From Gavia stellata (lineage: Eukaryota > Chordata > Aves > Gaviiformes > Gaviidae), in contig NC_082600.1 of the NCBI RefSeq assembly GCF_030936135.1, forward strand, positions 19,041,943-19,105,942: 64,000 nt of DNA, read 5' to 3'. A program made the position numbers and the translations under genes. The first letter of the stretch is position 1. Each line of letters begins with the position of its first letter. The notes under the pieces were generated by a model that saw only the letters and a program-made list of their open reading frames with translations, had not been told where the DNA came from and did no database searches. Positions 1-15,700 of the stretch are shown here, one piece after another.

Positions 1-5521
<5,521 letters not shown>

Positions 5522-5943
5522 TTATTTAGATCTAACTTCATACGTTTCTGAGAATACGCAGGGTAACCGTTGTGAATACTGTTCAATACAGCTACTGGAT
5601 ATCAATTAAGTCTCAGATATTAACTTTTGATCGTTGCAGGTCTTTTGTTATTAGAAAGAGGGTTTTTTTGCAATACTAATAATAAAAAAGGAACCCTAGG
5701 AGCAGTGCAGCTAACAGCGGCTCCCCGCGCGGGCCGATGGGGGCACCCGGACATGGCGCATCCAGGGCCGTGGCCCCTCAAGCCCAGCGACTGCCCGAGG
5801 GGGGGCCAGCACCGGGCGGGCCGGGGGCTCCGCACGGCGGCTCCAGCGCCCCGCCGCCGAGACAGCGGCCCGGCCCTGACAGGGTAAGCCTCGCCGGCCG
5901 GGTCCGGCGTTAAGGGGGCAAGCCCTGCGCCCACTCCAGTCCC

Positions 5944-5980
5944 GAAAGGAAAAGGAGGAGGAAGAGGAGGAAGAGAAGGG
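5944..5980 (+). repeat. 37-bp uninterrupted purine tract
   Basis: All G/A from 5944 to 5980 with GGA/GAG triplets; on the CPSF2 strand it is a pyrimidine run in intron 1, about 140 bp past the exon 1 donor. Confidence 0.8.
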
Positions 5981-6139
5981 CGAGCTCGGCGACGACAAGC
6001 CCGCGCGCTTCACGCCTCAGCACTGGGCCGAGCCCGGCTGCCCGCAGGGAGGAGAGGGGCGTTCAGCAGCGAGCGCTGGGGCCGGCCCGCAGCGCTGCCC
6101 CCGAGCCGCCACTGCCGCTACCTGCCGCGCCGGACTCCC

Positions 6140-6196
6140 TCAAGCCCACCGGGGCGCACGCCCGCCACCTCCGCCCCGTGCAGCACCCTCCGCCAT
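6140..6196 (-). CDS. Upstream ORF in the CPSF2 leader (18 aa, predicted)
   Basis: ATGGCGGAGGGTGC... on the minus strand, opening in the YY1-like element and closing with TGA 18 nt before the exon 1 donor. The peptide is Gly/Arg/Ala-rich. It would be translated only if transcription starts upstream of 6196; the ATG may equally be part of a promoter motif and untranslated. Confidence 0.25.
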   Translation of the reverse strand: MAEGAARGGGGGRAPRWA

Positions 6197-6200
6197 CTTG
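6191..6200 (-). promoter_or_regulatory. YY1-like element at the CPSF2 start region
   Basis: CGCCATCTTG on the plus strand, i.e. CAAGATGGCG for CPSF2. This core is typical of YY1 sites located just downstream of start sites in TATA-less housekeeping promoters. Binding is inference. Confidence 0.5.
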
Positions 6201-7406
6201 CGGGAGGCGGAGAGAAGGAGGGAAGGTGGAAGGGTAACGGACGGCACCACCGCGAGGCCGCCGGGGGTGAGAGTCCTCCTCCCCCTCTCCCTGCGCAGCC
6301 GGTGGGCTCTCCCGGCCTGCTCGCACCGCCCGTTGTCCGTCGCCCTTGGTGTGGCCGCTGCGCGGGGCCCGGCGGCAGCGAGGAGCGGTAACGGCTGGGG
6401 CCCGCGTGGGGGGCGGGAGCAGCCCAGAGGGTGTTTCCGTGGTACGGGCGCCAGCCTTCCCCGGGAGCGCCTTGCCCTGTCCCCTATCCCTTCGGCCGGG
6501 ACACGGGGCCGGGGGCGCCGGGCGGGAGCGCCCCTCAGCCCCGGGGCTTTATGGCGCTCTTGCCCGTGCGGGGGACGGGCGGGTTCCCAGGCAGGCTGGG
6601 GGCAGCGTTTCTGCGCGCCCGGCGGAGCCGGGAGACTGGCAGGGCCCTCACATGGGTCAGTACCGTGAGCGCCGGCCCGATCCGCCATCGCGGCCGGCTG
6701 AGGGAGCGGCCGGGAGAGGGCAGTGCCTCCCGCTGTGCTCCCCCCACCGCCTCAGGCGCTTGGTGTGCCGCCGGCCCGCAGCGGCTGAGCGAGGATCGGC
6801 GCCGTTTGTGTCTGTCCTCGGTCATTACTATGTAGTTTTGAGCTCGCAGCCGTATGACTTCCGTGGTGTCTCTAATAACTTCCAGCAAGACGCTAACCTG
6901 GAAGGCTTTGGTGAGGTTGGAAAAGGCTCGCTGGATTTTAGAAATGTCCTTTCTTCCCTACCTGTCAGTTCACCACTGAATATACAGCTTAGCTTTCAGT
7001 CTTGTTACAGATCAGGTGTCCATCTACAGTTTCGGTCATAAATGCATTTATAATGTTTTACAGAACAGCAAACTTGTGTATCATTAGAGTTACTTTAATG
7101 GGTACATTGCGGTAGAACATTTAAGTGGAACTATTTCACCGGGGGATATCTTAGGGGATGTACCATTTCTCTCCCATTTTAGGATAAAATCCTATTTCAC
7201 AGGGCCAAGAGTTAGTTAGGATTATTTCTAAGAAACTTGTGTATGGATTTGAGAACAGCATGTGTCTTGTAGGACTTGTTTGATGGCCCTCATGTTTATT
7301 ATGCTGTTGTAGGATCCTACTGAGTGAGATTAAAGGTACCAGGTATACAGCAGTTTCCATGTACAGATTTATCAGTAACTGTTAACTGTTATGCTTTTCT
7401 TTCTAG

Positions 7407-7551
7407 CAGTCATGGTGAATTTCGCCCAAGCTGTGCGTGATCACTGGGTTCACATCCTTGTTCCCTTAGGATTTGTGATTGGATGCTATTTGGACAGAAG
7501 GAATGATGAAAAACTGTCTGCCTTCAGAAATAAGAGCCTATTATATAGAAG
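7407..7551 (+). CDS. NDUFB1: NDUFB1 exon 2
   Basis: Acceptor TTTCTAG|CAGTCATGG is a NAGNAG tandem: the exon can start at 7407 or 7410, both before the ATG at 7412, so the protein is unchanged. Residues 1-47. The donor AGAAG|GTCTGC is poor after GT but is required by the reading frame into exon 3. Confidence 0.93.
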
Positions 7552-8775
7552 GTCTGCTTTATGATGCCTCTTAAATATATAGAGAGAGTTATTTTGCAAA
7601 GTCCTTCTCTGTTTTTGAGAGTCTTAAGTATGGAAAAAAAATCAGTGATGCTGTCAAAATACTAAAGGGAAGAAAGCCCTTAAAATTTCAGCAAGCATTC
7701 ATGAAGGGTTTTAGGTCACTAATGCCCTCTGAAAATCAGGGCTTTAGGAGCCATCTTAGTCATGAAAGAAAGGATCATTAACTGCTGTCAAGTTCTTAGT
7801 GATGAAATGTGGAAACCATTATTTTGTCTCTCTCTAAAACTTCAGTGGGAAACAGTGCTTGAATTTTAATTTTAAACTTTTCAGTGGATTAAAGCAAACC
7901 TCTGTCTTAAATTTAAAATTATCACAGCACTTTTAAACTCAATACTTTTATATATTTGTGTAATTTAAAAATAATAACCAAGTTTTTGAAAATTAACAAC
8001 ATTTATGTTGGCAACTGTTGTATCTTCACTGAAGGATGTGATGATATACACTGATCAGTTTGGGCTTACTGGCTGACTTCTCAGGGATAATTTAGATAAT
8101 TTAATGCATTGCCTCCCTTATGTCAGTTCTCTGAATTCTATATTAGACCATAGGGTTAATGAAACAACAGAAAAAAAAATCGTGCTGCCTAGCATGGACT
8201 AATAGTAGGAATGTTGTTATCAGTTTGCAGGTGGAATTTTTTTTTTTTTCACTCTGGTCTCACCTAAATTAGTTTTGAGTAAGAAAGTAAGCTTATGACA
8301 TAATCTACCCCACTGTTACATCAGCACTTTTCTTACTACAGTTGCTGGTGAAGGTGGACTAGTATTTCAGCTTATTGCTTTCACACCTAGTTCTCTTCCC
8401 ATTAAAGGAATGAATTTTAATATTTAAAAGAAGTAGAGTTTTTCCTTTTGGATCCCATCATGTAAAAGGTCTGTTAACTTCTTAGAAGTCAGCTCTTTGC
8501 ACTTCCGTTTAAATGAATGGGAGTTGAGAGGACTCAATCCGTTGAAGCGTTGGAAAGGAAAGAGGAAGCTTATCAGTATTGAAAGATTTTTAGCTGACAA
8601 CGATTCCAAGGAAAGTTAAATTTATACATAACTCAAAATTAAGGTACTGTAGAATAATTAATTGCATTTATTAGTGATTATTCTACAAAAATTACCCTAA
8701 TTTTAGTCTCTTCCCTCTGTTTTTTTCTTTATGCACAGAGAGTTGAAGCCTGGTGAAGAAGCTACATGGAAATAA
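7412..8775 (+). CDS. NDUFB1: NDUFB1, complex I subunit MNLL, complete
   Basis: Encodes the small accessory subunit B1 of mitochondrial NADH:ubiquinone oxidoreductase, a single-pass inner-membrane protein of the membrane arm. Coding parts 7412-7551 and 8739-8775 join to 177 nt, 58 residues, the usual family length. The start [20 protein letters not shown] and the tail [12 protein letters not shown] match the family. The hydrophobic stretch at about residues 12-27 ([16 protein letters not shown]) is the membrane helix; it is followed by the basic DRRNDEK. The ATG lies only 5 nt after the exon 2 acceptor, so exon 1 is noncoding and in the CpG island. There is no cleavable presequence, as is known for this subunit. 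Confidence 0.96.
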
Positions 8776-8776
8776 A
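8739..8776 (+). CDS. NDUFB1: NDUFB1 exon 3 (C-terminus and stop)
   Basis: Acceptor TGCACAG|AGAGTTG; 37 coding nt, residues 47-58, stop TAA at 8773-8775. AATAAA at 8771-8776 overlaps the last codon and the stop. The exon continues as a 3' UTR of undetermined length. Confidence 0.94.
8771..8776 (+). terminator. NDUFB1: AATAAA overlapping the NDUFB1 stop codon
   Basis: TGGAAATAAAGG: the last two A of the Lys58 codon plus TAA plus A make a canonical poly(A) hexamer. If used, the 3' UTR would be only about 15-30 nt. Confidence 0.6.
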
Positions 8777-9050
8777 GGCTGCTGATTAAATGGAAAATAT
8801 TTTCGTTTGATTCATCATCTTATCTCACACGTTGAAAGAATAGGTTTATGGTTTTTATCTTGAGAGAATATGTAAAGCTACAGAAAAGGACACCTGCAGT
8901 TCATCAGTGCTAGTTTAATTTCCAATCTTACATTTTGGAAGGTGATTTAATTACATAACTAACATGTGTCCAGGGATTCCATTAGTCCATAAGGGTTGAG
9001 AAATTTTTGTCTCTGGAAGTCATACTGTGGAGGGGCGGGAAGAATTATGT

Positions 9051-9056
9051 AATAAA
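9051..9056 (+). terminator. NDUFB1: Downstream AATAAA, alternative NDUFB1 3' end
   Basis: ATGTAATAAAGAAA at 276 nt past the stop; a second canonical hexamer before the ATXN3 island. Use is inferred. Confidence 0.45.
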
Positions 9057-9755
9057 GAAAAACTATGCAAAAATAATTTATGTTGTTATTGATCTGTATG
9101 GTGTGGAATTCATGTATTTATAGCTAATTTATGAACTAGCCTTCAAAGGAATGCTTAACATAGGCCCAGAATGTGGTCAACAGTTGTTTGGTTTTTTTGG
9201 TTGAACCTGAACAAGTTTCTTCCCAGGTTTCCTCGGTAGGCTCGTCTGTCTGGAACGGCGGCGGCAAGCGGGTACTGCCGCGGTGTGACCCAGCGGGAGA
9301 ACGGGGAGGGGAAGGGACGAGCAGCTGGTGAGAACAGGAAGGGAACTGGACTGCTGGGCGTTTGCTAAACTCGGTGACATGGGGAAGCGTGGCCTTTCCG
9401 AGGAACGGGAGATTCAGGGTGATCTAGAATTCACGCTCGGAACACGAGGACCGGTAGTACGAGTGTGTTCGACTGCGAGGGCGCGGTCTCCCGCCCGCCC
9501 TGCACTGCACTGCACGGTGGCCGCCGCGCGGGGGCGCTCCCTGCGGGCGGGAGCTGGCGGCGGATCAGCCCGGCGGCCTCCTTCCCGACAGGGGGCGCCG
9601 CCACAGCCACCAGCCCTTGCGCCTGCCTCATCCGGGCGGCCTAGCCCAGCAGGGGGGCCTGCGCGGATTAGCTGCTGCGGGTCGTCGAGCAAAGGACGGT
9701 TTGATTGGTTGGGGAGGTCACGTGAGGCGGAGGCTGCTGGCCGTTCACAATAAAC
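9057..9755. other. NDUFB1-ATXN3 intergenic stretch and ATXN3 5' flank
   Basis: About 160 AT-rich bases without visible features, then from about 9220 a CpG-rich segment holding the ATXN3 promoter. No other gene seen. Confidence 0.7.
9718..9725. promoter_or_regulatory. ATXN3: TCACGTGA E-box in the ATXN3 promoter
   Basis: GGTCACGTGAGG at 9716-9727 resembles the USF / TFEB (CLEAR-type) consensus GTCACGTGAC. Factor identity is not decided by sequence. Confidence 0.55.
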
Positions 9756-9779
9756 ATGGAGTCAATCTTCCATGAGCGG
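9756..9779 (+). CDS. ATXN3: ATXN3 exon 1 coding part
   Basis: 24 nt, MESIFHER; donor CGG|GTGAGT. The start is fixed by family identity and the following splice. Confidence 0.96.
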
Positions 9780-12700
9780 GTGAGTGAGGGGCTGGGGGGA
9801 GGGTCCTGCTTTGCGCGGAGGCTTGCCCGCCTGACAGACCTTGTGCTGTCGGTTGGCCACCTGGGCCAGTAGTGCTTTCTCTGAAGGAGCTGTTCGGCGC
9901 GGCGGCCGGGTCTCCCGTCCCTGTGCTGGCCCCGAGGCAGCTCCCAGTCCCCACGGGGTATGCTTGGCCTGTGCCCTGACGGGCCGCCGTACCGCGCCCC
10001 TCCCCGGCACCCTTCCGGTGGCAGGATGGGGCAGCGGCTCGGTTTCCTCTGTCTCAGGGGGGAGCTGAGGCCCTTTTGCGCGGCGGTGCCGGTGCATGTG
10101 GCTCGGCTCTGCGAGGCCTGCCGGCTCCGCGGGGAGAGGAAGTGCTGTTACTGGAGATCAAAGAGGGTTAGGGCTGAGCCTCAGCCTTTTTTCTCGCACG
10201 GTGACTGCTTTTGGGCCTTTAGAAATAGACCTCAAGTATGGGAAGGGGCAGGCAACAGCTGCTTGTGTCTCTTGAGAGAGAGCTCGTGTGGCTGAGAAAT
10301 GAGCGAGAAAATGAGAAGCGGCAGGCAGGGCTGTTTCTGTGCTCTCAAACACATCTTTTCACCTAGCCTGGCTTGGTTGTGGTTGTGTAACGAGCAGGGA
10401 AGGGGTGAGCTGTTAAGGAAGTATTAATTCATGTACTGTGCTTCTGTGTGCTGAACAGTGTTTCCTGTTTTGGAGGACAAATGTTTCTATGAACTGCTGT
10501 GATTTAGCCAGGTTCCCAAATCTGAGCTATTTATACTTTAATGCTCTGCAAATATAATTGGGTTTTTTCATGTGCTTTGCCAATGTGCCTGCACCTTTAT
10601 TGTATTAAGATTGACACTAGTTTGTATACATTGTCTTCATGCATAATGGTTGGTTTACTTGGCAAATAAAGCAAGATAGCTGTATAACTTTGTTTAAAAA
10701 AAAAAAATTACTGTTCTGAAATCCATAGAACCTCTCAAACTAGGTTTGGGTTGCAAAACTTGGCAAGCATTGTGGTGTTAAAACAGCTGCTGTTCAGAGG
10801 ATGAGTGTTGGATTTCAGCCATTATGGTCTCTGCTACAGTGACCTTGAGTTCCAGTCTAGATTTGAAAATTAGTTCAAGTGTACCTTTGTTTTATCTGGC
10901 CTAGCCTGTCACATAATGAAATAATAACTTTTTTATGAATAAGTTGCTTCCTAGATTAATAACAAAACTCTGCTGAAATCAAAGTGACAGAGCATAATGC
11001 ATTTGAAGTTATAAGCTGATTGTAATTTGTAGTTGCTACAGGTTTTGGGGAAGGCGGGGTACAGTCTTGGGTGTCTCACATGTGAAACAGATCTGCTCCC
11101 TGGTAAGTTAGCTACACAGTTACGAAGTTACACCTGAATGCCTGTTTTAAATTGGAGTACCAAATATTTTTATCTTGTTATTATTCTAGAGAACATTTAA
11201 CTGAACCTCTGTCTTTTTTCTTAAGGGGTATTTTTTCCCACCATCAAATGCGTCATCTCAGTTCCTGTCAAAATATTTAAAGTGCTGCATATACACACAC
11301 ACCCCTGACTTGAATCTGCATGCCTCAGATATTCCAATAAAAAGGATGAAAAAGATAGCATTTATAAAGGAAATTGAACAAAACAAAGGCCTAAGCAATG
11401 TGGCATTTTTACAGGGGAATGACTATTGCAGAAAGTAGGACTTAAGGATGAGGCTTAAGGAGCCCCTATCTTAGAAGTTGGTTCTTTGATAAAATAGAAG
11501 TGGTTGAAAACACTGAAAGCAGAGCAGCAGTTTATAGCAGGATAGGTTTCAATGAGGGCATTTCGGATTAGACAGATGCAGTATTCTCTGCACAAAAAAA
11601 TTTGAAGTTAACGTTCATTAAAAACTGTATGATCAGTTTTCTCTTCTGCATTTTGCACTTAATATGTACAAATTTTGCATATGAAAATGTTTATTACTTT
11701 AAGATAAAACTGTACAAATACAGAAAGGTCCTTTTAGTGAAATTAAGATTTAAGCCTGTAATACAACTAATTTTCAAAAGTATTTTAATATCTCTTTGTT
11801 TCTAAATCAGTTTCATATAATTCTGGTGGAGAAACCTGTGATTCTTGAGCAGGTTCTTCTGTTACAGTTTTATCATATGACTGGCAGCAGGCATGTTGTC
11901 CCGAAGGGGCAGGAGCTGGTGTTTAGTCTTGAGTTTCTTGTGGGAAGGGCATGAGCTGGAGGAGGTTTCTGGATTCTGTTGAACCCTGGCTGTACAGCCA
12001 GTCTAGCTTTAATAACTCATTGCTCAATTGACTGATGAAGCCCTAGGAAGGTTCTGTAATCCAGGGTAAAGGGAACTTTCGAGGTTCCTGCTGTAAGGGA
12101 GATCATGTGGGATTTGTGCATGTGATTTGTATGAGGCTTTCATGGAAGTTAAAACAATATTCCTCCAAGCCATGATCTTGTATTCTTAGTTTCTGAGTTT
12201 GGTGGGAGGGAGGGGTGTTCTTTGGTTTTGTTGAGGGGTTTTAGTTTTGTTTTTAATAGAGTGCATGCATATTAGAGTTCTTAATGTAAATAAGAATGAG
12301 GACTGATTAAACCAGAAGAGAAAAGCAGGATTTTAAAACTTACGTTAATCTTGTCTTGCACTTGTAGTTTAGTTATTTGTAAAGAAAGGTTGCTTTTCAT
12401 GGGAAACTGTAATTTGGTTGTTTTGGTTTTGTTTTTTTTAACAAGGCAGTATTTTATCTGCACTTAGGAAAATGATGGAGCCTGACATGCATTCATTCAG
12501 ATAATTTTTCATTTGTGCTTAAGGAATCATGACTGACATTTCTAATTTACTCATTTTTAATTTGGGTTGACAGTCTATAAATGTTATATTACATTTCTGT
12601 TATCTCCGATGTGCTGGATACGTAACAAAGTATCTGTTTTCCATTTAAATGGTTTATCCACAAAAATATTTCATTGTTTAATATGCTAGATTTAATTTTT

Positions 12701-15700
12701 TTCTTGTCACCTCATCATGGTCATCAAGATTTTAGAACCAGTAGTATTAGCTTATTTCACCTAGTTCCTATACATAAATTTAAGGTGGAAAATTAGCTTT
12801 ACTGCTCCTCCAGCTCCTAATCACTTTCTTGGCAATAAACAAATTGGTTATAACCTGAACTGGGTGAGTAACCTGAAATGAAGTCCTAAGGGTCTGCTTT
12901 TCTTTAGCCACATGTGGAGAGCAGATTGCCAATAGCCACACCTGGCAGGGAAGAAAAGTTTAAAAAGAACAAGAGCATCTGTTGCAGAAAGCATTTGTTA
13001 CTGGACAGTAGATATTTAAGCCATTTCATTTTCATGTGGTGGTGATTTGGAAGAGGACAGAATTCGTTGTCCTGATGGTTGCAGAGTCCTTGTGTGATGT
13101 GGTCAGGCCACTGGCAATTTTTACAGTGTTTTCAAAAATAACATTTTTATATGAAATTTATTTCCTTTGAGGAAATACAGTATGCATGTTGTTTTTCCCC
13201 CCATCAAATTGATGGGAGGGTTGTATTCTATAGCTTGCAGAGTAATACATCCAAAGAATATATGGCATTCTGGGTGAGTGGGGAGAGCAGGAAGTTTGCC
13301 AGAATGAAATGGTTGAGTCATTTTACAGAGTAAAACATTAACGTGATTTTTTTTGTTGTTGTCTTTGGTATTTTTTCTCTTCCAATGTTAGCAAGAAGGC
13401 TCATTGTGTGCTCAGCACTGTCTGAATAACTTGCTCCAAGGGGAATATTTTAGTCCTGTTGAGTTATCCTCTATTGCACAACAGTTGGATGAGGAAGAAA
13501 GAATGAGAATGGCAGAGGGAGGAGTGTCTAGTGAAGAATATAGAACATTTTTACAGGTAAAACCTTCTTAATTTGAGGCTGCTTCATATTTGCCTGAAAT
13601 CTAATACTGCGTAGCACAGACCTGCTGTTCTTGTGTAGCTAGAGAGGGTTAATTTCCTAGTGCTAAAACTTCTATCCTTTATAGGCATTTTCATTCACTT
13701 ATCTTAAATTTGGCATTTTCAAATGTTACTAGTACAGCTTTATACTAATTCTACAAAAAGGTACATCATCTTACAGGTGGGAAGGTCAGGCATGGTGAGG
13801 AGGAGGATCAGTGATTTGCCTTTTGTCTTTAAGCCAGTGGCAGAGATAGGAACAGAAGTTCTGGCTGGCTGTCCTTTAAGCACTGAGCATTTCTAATTTA
13901 AAGGTTTGAGTTTTTAATTAATAAGCTTATTTGGGCATTGTAATCAGCCTTACAGACTAGGACACATTTAGTTGTTGCTTTAAGTATGTGCAGTTATATT
14001 TATTTTCAAAAGTGAATTATTTCTGACCTTTTATGCTTACACCATTTTTCCCTTTTTTCCCCTCCTAACCTCACACTGAGCAGCAGCCTTCTGTAAATAT
14101 GGATGATAGTGGATTCTTCTCAATTCAAGTAAGCATGGCTCTATACTGACAGAATTTTTTATTTATACAATGTATGTTCTCTCATAACTTAAATGGCATC
14201 AAGCTTTTTCATCTAGTTTCCAGTTTACAGGCTTAATGGGATTAAGTGCTGGACTTCTAAATCTTCAGATTGTTTTCCATTAAGAGCAGTGACTTGGAGT
14301 TCTTCAGTTCATGGGCCCTTAAACATGTAGTAGAAGCATGGACTCCTGAACTGTGAAATGACACCTGCTGGCAATAAGCTTGATTTCTAAGTTGCTTCTT
14401 ATGGGCACTTCAGGTGTAGACCTTGCCTCTCACAGGCTACAGGTGAAAAAACAGACTTGAGATTGTTTTCTCAGATTACAGACTGTAGAGCCCTTGGCAA
14501 CGGTTACAGGGTTATCACTGTGATCTGCAAAATGGAAAAAGCTGCAATATCTGCATTCCAGTTTTATGACACACTCCAGACACTTTAGAGCTGGGTTTTT
14601 TCTTTTTCTGTTTTTTTAAGGACCATAATGGAAAAGTAATTAATAAGAAATACTTAAACCAGAGAAACAACAAAAGAAGGTATTGAACACCGAATTGGGC
14701 TTGTGTCTAGACTAGAGCTGTAGGCAATGCTTTGCACCTTTGGCTGTTTCCTGAGCTTTCAGAGGTGCTTGTCAATGTTCCAGAATCCCTTGAGAGCCTC
14801 TCTTCCTTATGGCAGGACAGGGATGTTTTTCTACTCAGTGAGAAACCATTAACAGTTTGGCATTTCCTGTATTCTTGATTGTGCTGCTTCAATATTGAAG
14901 CCGAAAAAAAAATGCTTCCTCATATTCTACTTTTTTTGTCCTGTCTCATTGCTTTGCTCACTTGCTACATAGTTGGCTTGCTGAAAGAAAGAGGAATTGT
15001 TAATTTAAAATCTCTTACAGCATTATATCAGATAGTTTTAAAGAGTTATTGTAAAAGAGTTTGTACTCATGTACCTCACTGATCCTGTGACAATCCAGTG
15101 GTGCAAAATTTCCAATAGTTACTGTGGGGAAGGATGACATTTGATTGCAGGGGGAGGGACGGCAGAGCAGTACATTGAGAGCAGAGAGATGACAACTTAT
15201 GAAATGTCTGTGGGAGGTGAGGTTACAGCTTTGTGTGGGGGAGTAAGCTTATTAACACATTTCAGTTAAATCTTAGTTTTGTTACTTCCTCTTAGATATA
15301 GTATGCATGTTATGTTTGCATGTAGATTCATGACAGTTGTGTTTTGAATAATGTGATTCCTAGGTTTCCTAGCAATGTTTTGAAATCTTCAGTTTTATGA
15401 AAACAGTATAATTGTTTATAGCAGCTAAGAGTGTTGCATTGCTTAAGTTTAGATTTGACTGGTTTGACTCATGAAAAGTGCTATTTTTTTGACAGGTTAT
15501 AAGCAATGCCTTGAAAGTTTGGGGTTTAGAACTAATCCTCTTCAACAGCCCAGAGTATCAGAGGCTTGGGATCGACCCTATGTAAGATGGCCTTCATTTT
15601 ACAGAAAAATAATACTCTTAATCTATTGTTTAAATCTTTCTTTAAAATTACTATTTCAAGCTCGTTGCATTCTGATGTTTTTATTATTCCCTCTGTCTTT

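Larger units (their letters stand above)
6122..6200 (-). other. CPSF2: CPSF2 noncoding exon 1 (predicted)
   Basis: The minus strand shows a good donor GGCAG|GTAGCG at 6122/6121 inside the CpG island, upstream of the coding exon 2 acceptor. The 5' edge is not determined; a YY1-type CAAGATGGCGG element (minus strand, about 6200-6190) suggests the start site is close to 6200. The exon would contain an 18-codon upstream ORF. Position is inferred from splice signals only. Confidence 0.5.
5700..6830. promoter_or_regulatory. CpG island / bidirectional promoter of CPSF2 and NDUFB1
   Basis: A block of dense CG dinucleotides in AT-rich surroundings, lying between two divergently transcribed genes. It contains the CPSF2 exon 1 donor on the minus strand and candidate NDUFB1 exon 1 donors on the plus strand (GCG|GTAACG at 6387/6388 is one). 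CGCCATCTTG at 6191-6200 matches the YY1 core. No TATA box is evident near the presumed start sites, as expected for a housekeeping island. Exact start sites cannot be read from sequence. Confidence 0.85.
9220..10130 (+). promoter_or_regulatory. ATXN3: CpG island / ATXN3 promoter
   Basis: Dense CG region enclosing the ATXN3 start codon (9756). Just upstream are an inverted CCAAT box (ATTGG, 9704-9708) and a palindromic E-box TCACGTGA (9718-9725). The E-box ends 30 nt before the ATG, so the 5' UTR is either very short or contains the box. No TATA box. Confidence 0.8.

Noticed and set aside
6198-7041. Long open frames (156, 231 and 134 aa plus; 182 aa minus) around 6140-7041
   Set aside because: They lie in the CpG island where GC richness removes stop codons; they are Arg/Gly/Pro/Ala-rich with no family resemblance and overlap each other in several frames.
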